6,679 nucleotides of DNA from Fusobacteriaceae bacterium UBA2433 (GTDB lineage: Bacteria; Fusobacteriota; Fusobacteriia; Fusobacteriales; Fusobacteriaceae), in contig DDQV01000183.1 of assembly GCA_002342785.1 (NCBI GenBank), positions 1 to 6,679 on the forward strand, read 5' to 3'. Both the position numbers and the translations under genes were made by a program. The notes beneath the pieces are model-generated. The model worked only from the letters and a program-made list of their open reading frames with translations, did not search any database and was not told where the DNA came from. Shown here piece after piece: positions 5,528 to 6,679 of the stretch (position 1 is its first letter; each line of letters opens with the position of its first letter).

Positions 5528-6508
5528 ATGAAAAAAGATATGATCAATGGGTTGGTAGCGTGTGTAATTATAGCTATATTAGCGAAGGTTACATCTATAT
5601 TTCTTCCTTTAGTAGGAAGTACAAGTTTAGCTATAATAATAGGAATTATTGGAGGAAATACTTTAGTTAAGGATAAAAAATATATTCCAGGGGTAAAGTT
5701 TTCAGAAAAAAAAATATTGACTATGGCAATTATGTTATTAGGAGCTACTCTTCATCTAAGTGCAATAATAAGTTTGGGGATAAAAGGAGTTATCTTTATA
5801 CTTTTACAGATAACTTTTGTTATTGGTATAAACTTAGTTGTTGGAAAAGCTTTAGGATTCAGTAAAAACTTTTCCCTCTTGATGGGAACAGGAAATGCAG
5901 TTTGTGGTTCATCTGCTATAGCTGCTGTAGCTCCAGTTTTAGGAGCAAAAGAAGATGAGGTTGGGATTCCTATAGCTGTAGTTAATCTTATTGGAACTAT
6001 ATTTATGTTTATACTTCCTGTATTTGCATTTAAAATATTAGGATACACACCTTTAGAAAGTGGGGGGCTCATTGGGGGAGGACTCCAATCGGTAGGTCAA
6101 GTTGTTGTTGGAGGTAATTTTTTAGGAGAAGAGGTAGCTAAATTTTCCATCTTATTCAAGATGATTAGAATAAGTATGTTAGGAGGAGTTGTTTTAATCT
6201 TTTCTTTTATGAATAATAAGGAGATAGATAATACTAAGATAAAAAATAAATTACCTATCCCACCCTTTATAATTGGTTTTTTTATTTTAAGTATCTTAGT
6301 TACGTTAGGTTTAATTAATAATCAAATAAAAGATATTTTAGGGTTTTTAAGTAAAAATCTATTGTTAATTGCCATGGCTGGAATAGGAATGAGGGTAAAA
6401 TTTAAGGAGTTACTCAGTGAAGGACCCAAGGCTTTATTGTTTGGAATAATAGCTATGTTTTTTCAAATTACTCTATTAATAGTTCTTATAAAATTAATAT
6501 TAAATTAA
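5528..6508 (+). CDS. YeiH/UPF0324-family putative sulfate (anion) export membrane protein
   Basis: Integral inner-membrane protein of 326 residues, the usual family length, with about ten hydrophobic segments (roughly 6-27, 30-46, 63-82, 86-107, 115-137, 146-171, 179-198, 204-227, 244-263, 272-290, 300-325). Diagnostic blocks of the Cons_hypoth698/UPF0324 family are visible: SEKKILTMAIMLLGATLHLS (59-78), the glycine- and serine-rich GNAVCGSSAIAAVAP (122-136), DEVGIPIAVVNLIGT (143-157) and GGLQSVGQVVVGG (184-196). Relatives have been proposed as sulfate exporters in sulfonate-degrading bacteria, but the function is not firmly established for most members, so the substrate here is open. The start has a strong TGGAGGT site seven bases away. 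It follows the GntR gene and probably forms a regulator-transporter unit with it. No sulfonate or taurine genes lie within the window. Confidence 0.9.
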   Translation: MKKDMINGLVACVIIAILAKVTSIFLPLVGSTSLAIIIGIIGGNTLVKDKKYIPGVKFSEKKILTMAIMLLGATLHLSAIISLGIKGVIFILLQITFVIGINLVVGKALGFSKNFSLLMGTGNAVCGSSAIAAVAPVLGAKEDEVGIPIAVVNLIGTIFMFILPVFAFKILGYTPLESGGLIGGGLQSVGQVVVGGNFLGEEVAKFSILFKMIRISMLGGVVLIFSFMNNKEIDNTKIKNKLPIPPFIIGFFILSILVTLGLINNQIKDILGFLSKNLLLIAMAGIGMRVKFKELLSEGPKALLFGIIAMFFQITLLIVLIKLILN

Positions 6509-6571
6509 AAAAATCTACTAAAAAAAATATAATTTAAAGATGTTTTGAGTCTAAGTTTAAGAAAAAAACAT

Positions 6572-6612
6572 AAATTAATAATTTTTATTTTTTTAAATTA
6601 TTAGTTTTATTT
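6572..6612 (+). terminator. A/T-only terminator candidate after the YeiH-family gene
   Basis: AAATTAATAATTT (6572-6584) pairs with AAATTATTAGTTT (6595-6607), thirteen pairs with a single T-G wobble and a ten-base T-rich loop. The right arm runs into TTTTATTT. It is 64 bases past the stop codon and is the best candidate for ending the regulator-transporter transcript. With almost no G-C pairs it would be weak for a classical terminator. Confidence 0.5.
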
Positions 6613-6679
6613 AAAGTGTTTAAAAAACAGTATTACTAAACTTTTAAAAAAAAAGTATAAAGAATAAAAAAAAGATCCT

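Noticed and set aside
5752..6072. Minus-strand open frame of 106 codons inside the YeiH-family gene
   Set aside because: It is antisense to the most conserved membrane segments, with no ribosome site or known fold.
6610..6648. Second imperfect hairpin at the right end (12 pairs with one bulge)
   Set aside because: Neither strand has a T run after the stem, and the sequence is so A/T-rich that such pairing is expected by chance.
1..6679. Mobile element, CRISPR array, toxin-antitoxin or defence system
   Set aside because: No transposase, regularly spaced repeats, terminal inverted repeats or suitable small gene pair is present; all large genes are housekeeping or transporter families.

Overview
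This is a strongly AT-rich window with AGA, GGA and TTA/ATA-rich codon use, strong GGAGG-type ribosome binding sites and intergenic DNA made almost entirely of A and T. It suggests a low-GC fermentative anaerobe. The style and gene content (glyA, pyruvate phosphate dikinase, an FCD-type GntR regulator, a YeiH-family membrane protein) best fit Fusobacteriota (Fusobacterium or Cetobacterium-like). Clostridia cannot be excluded from sequence reading alone, so the phylum is an inference.

Layout. Positions 1-137 are non-coding. A strong hairpin terminator (138-165) ends glyA, which lies on the minus strand (213-1454) and encodes serine hydroxymethyltransferase. A 553-base gap then separates glyA from the divergent ppdK on the plus strand (2008-4704), which encodes pyruvate, phosphate dikinase. 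A perfect 12-bp hairpin with a long T run (4717-4760) ends ppdK. It is followed by a plus-strand pair: a GntR/FadR-type regulator (4809-5477) and, 50 bases later, a YeiH/UPF0324-family multi-spanning membrane protein (5528-6508). The pair is closed by an A/T-only hairpin near 6572-6612. The last ~65 bases hold no recognisable gene.

How the genes relate. GlyA supplies glycine and one-carbon units from serine, and PPDK interconverts pyruvate and phosphoenolpyruvate using ATP/AMP and pyrophosphate. They share a region but are separate divergent transcription units. The regulator and membrane protein look like a small regulator-transporter unit, with the regulator probably sensing a small carboxylate-like or metal-bound ligand.

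All four proteins are intact members of known families with their key residues, and I see no new multi-gene system, mobile element, CRISPR array or RNA gene. The least expected part is the glyA 5' leader on the minus strand: a good promoter (1665-1693), a possible 21-codon leader ORF with its own ribosome site (1563-1628), a stretch inside that ORF exactly complementary to the glyA ribosome site, and a terminator-like hairpin with eight T's just before the glyA ribosome site. Together these look like an attenuation or RBS-sequestration control region that matches no riboswitch class I recognise.
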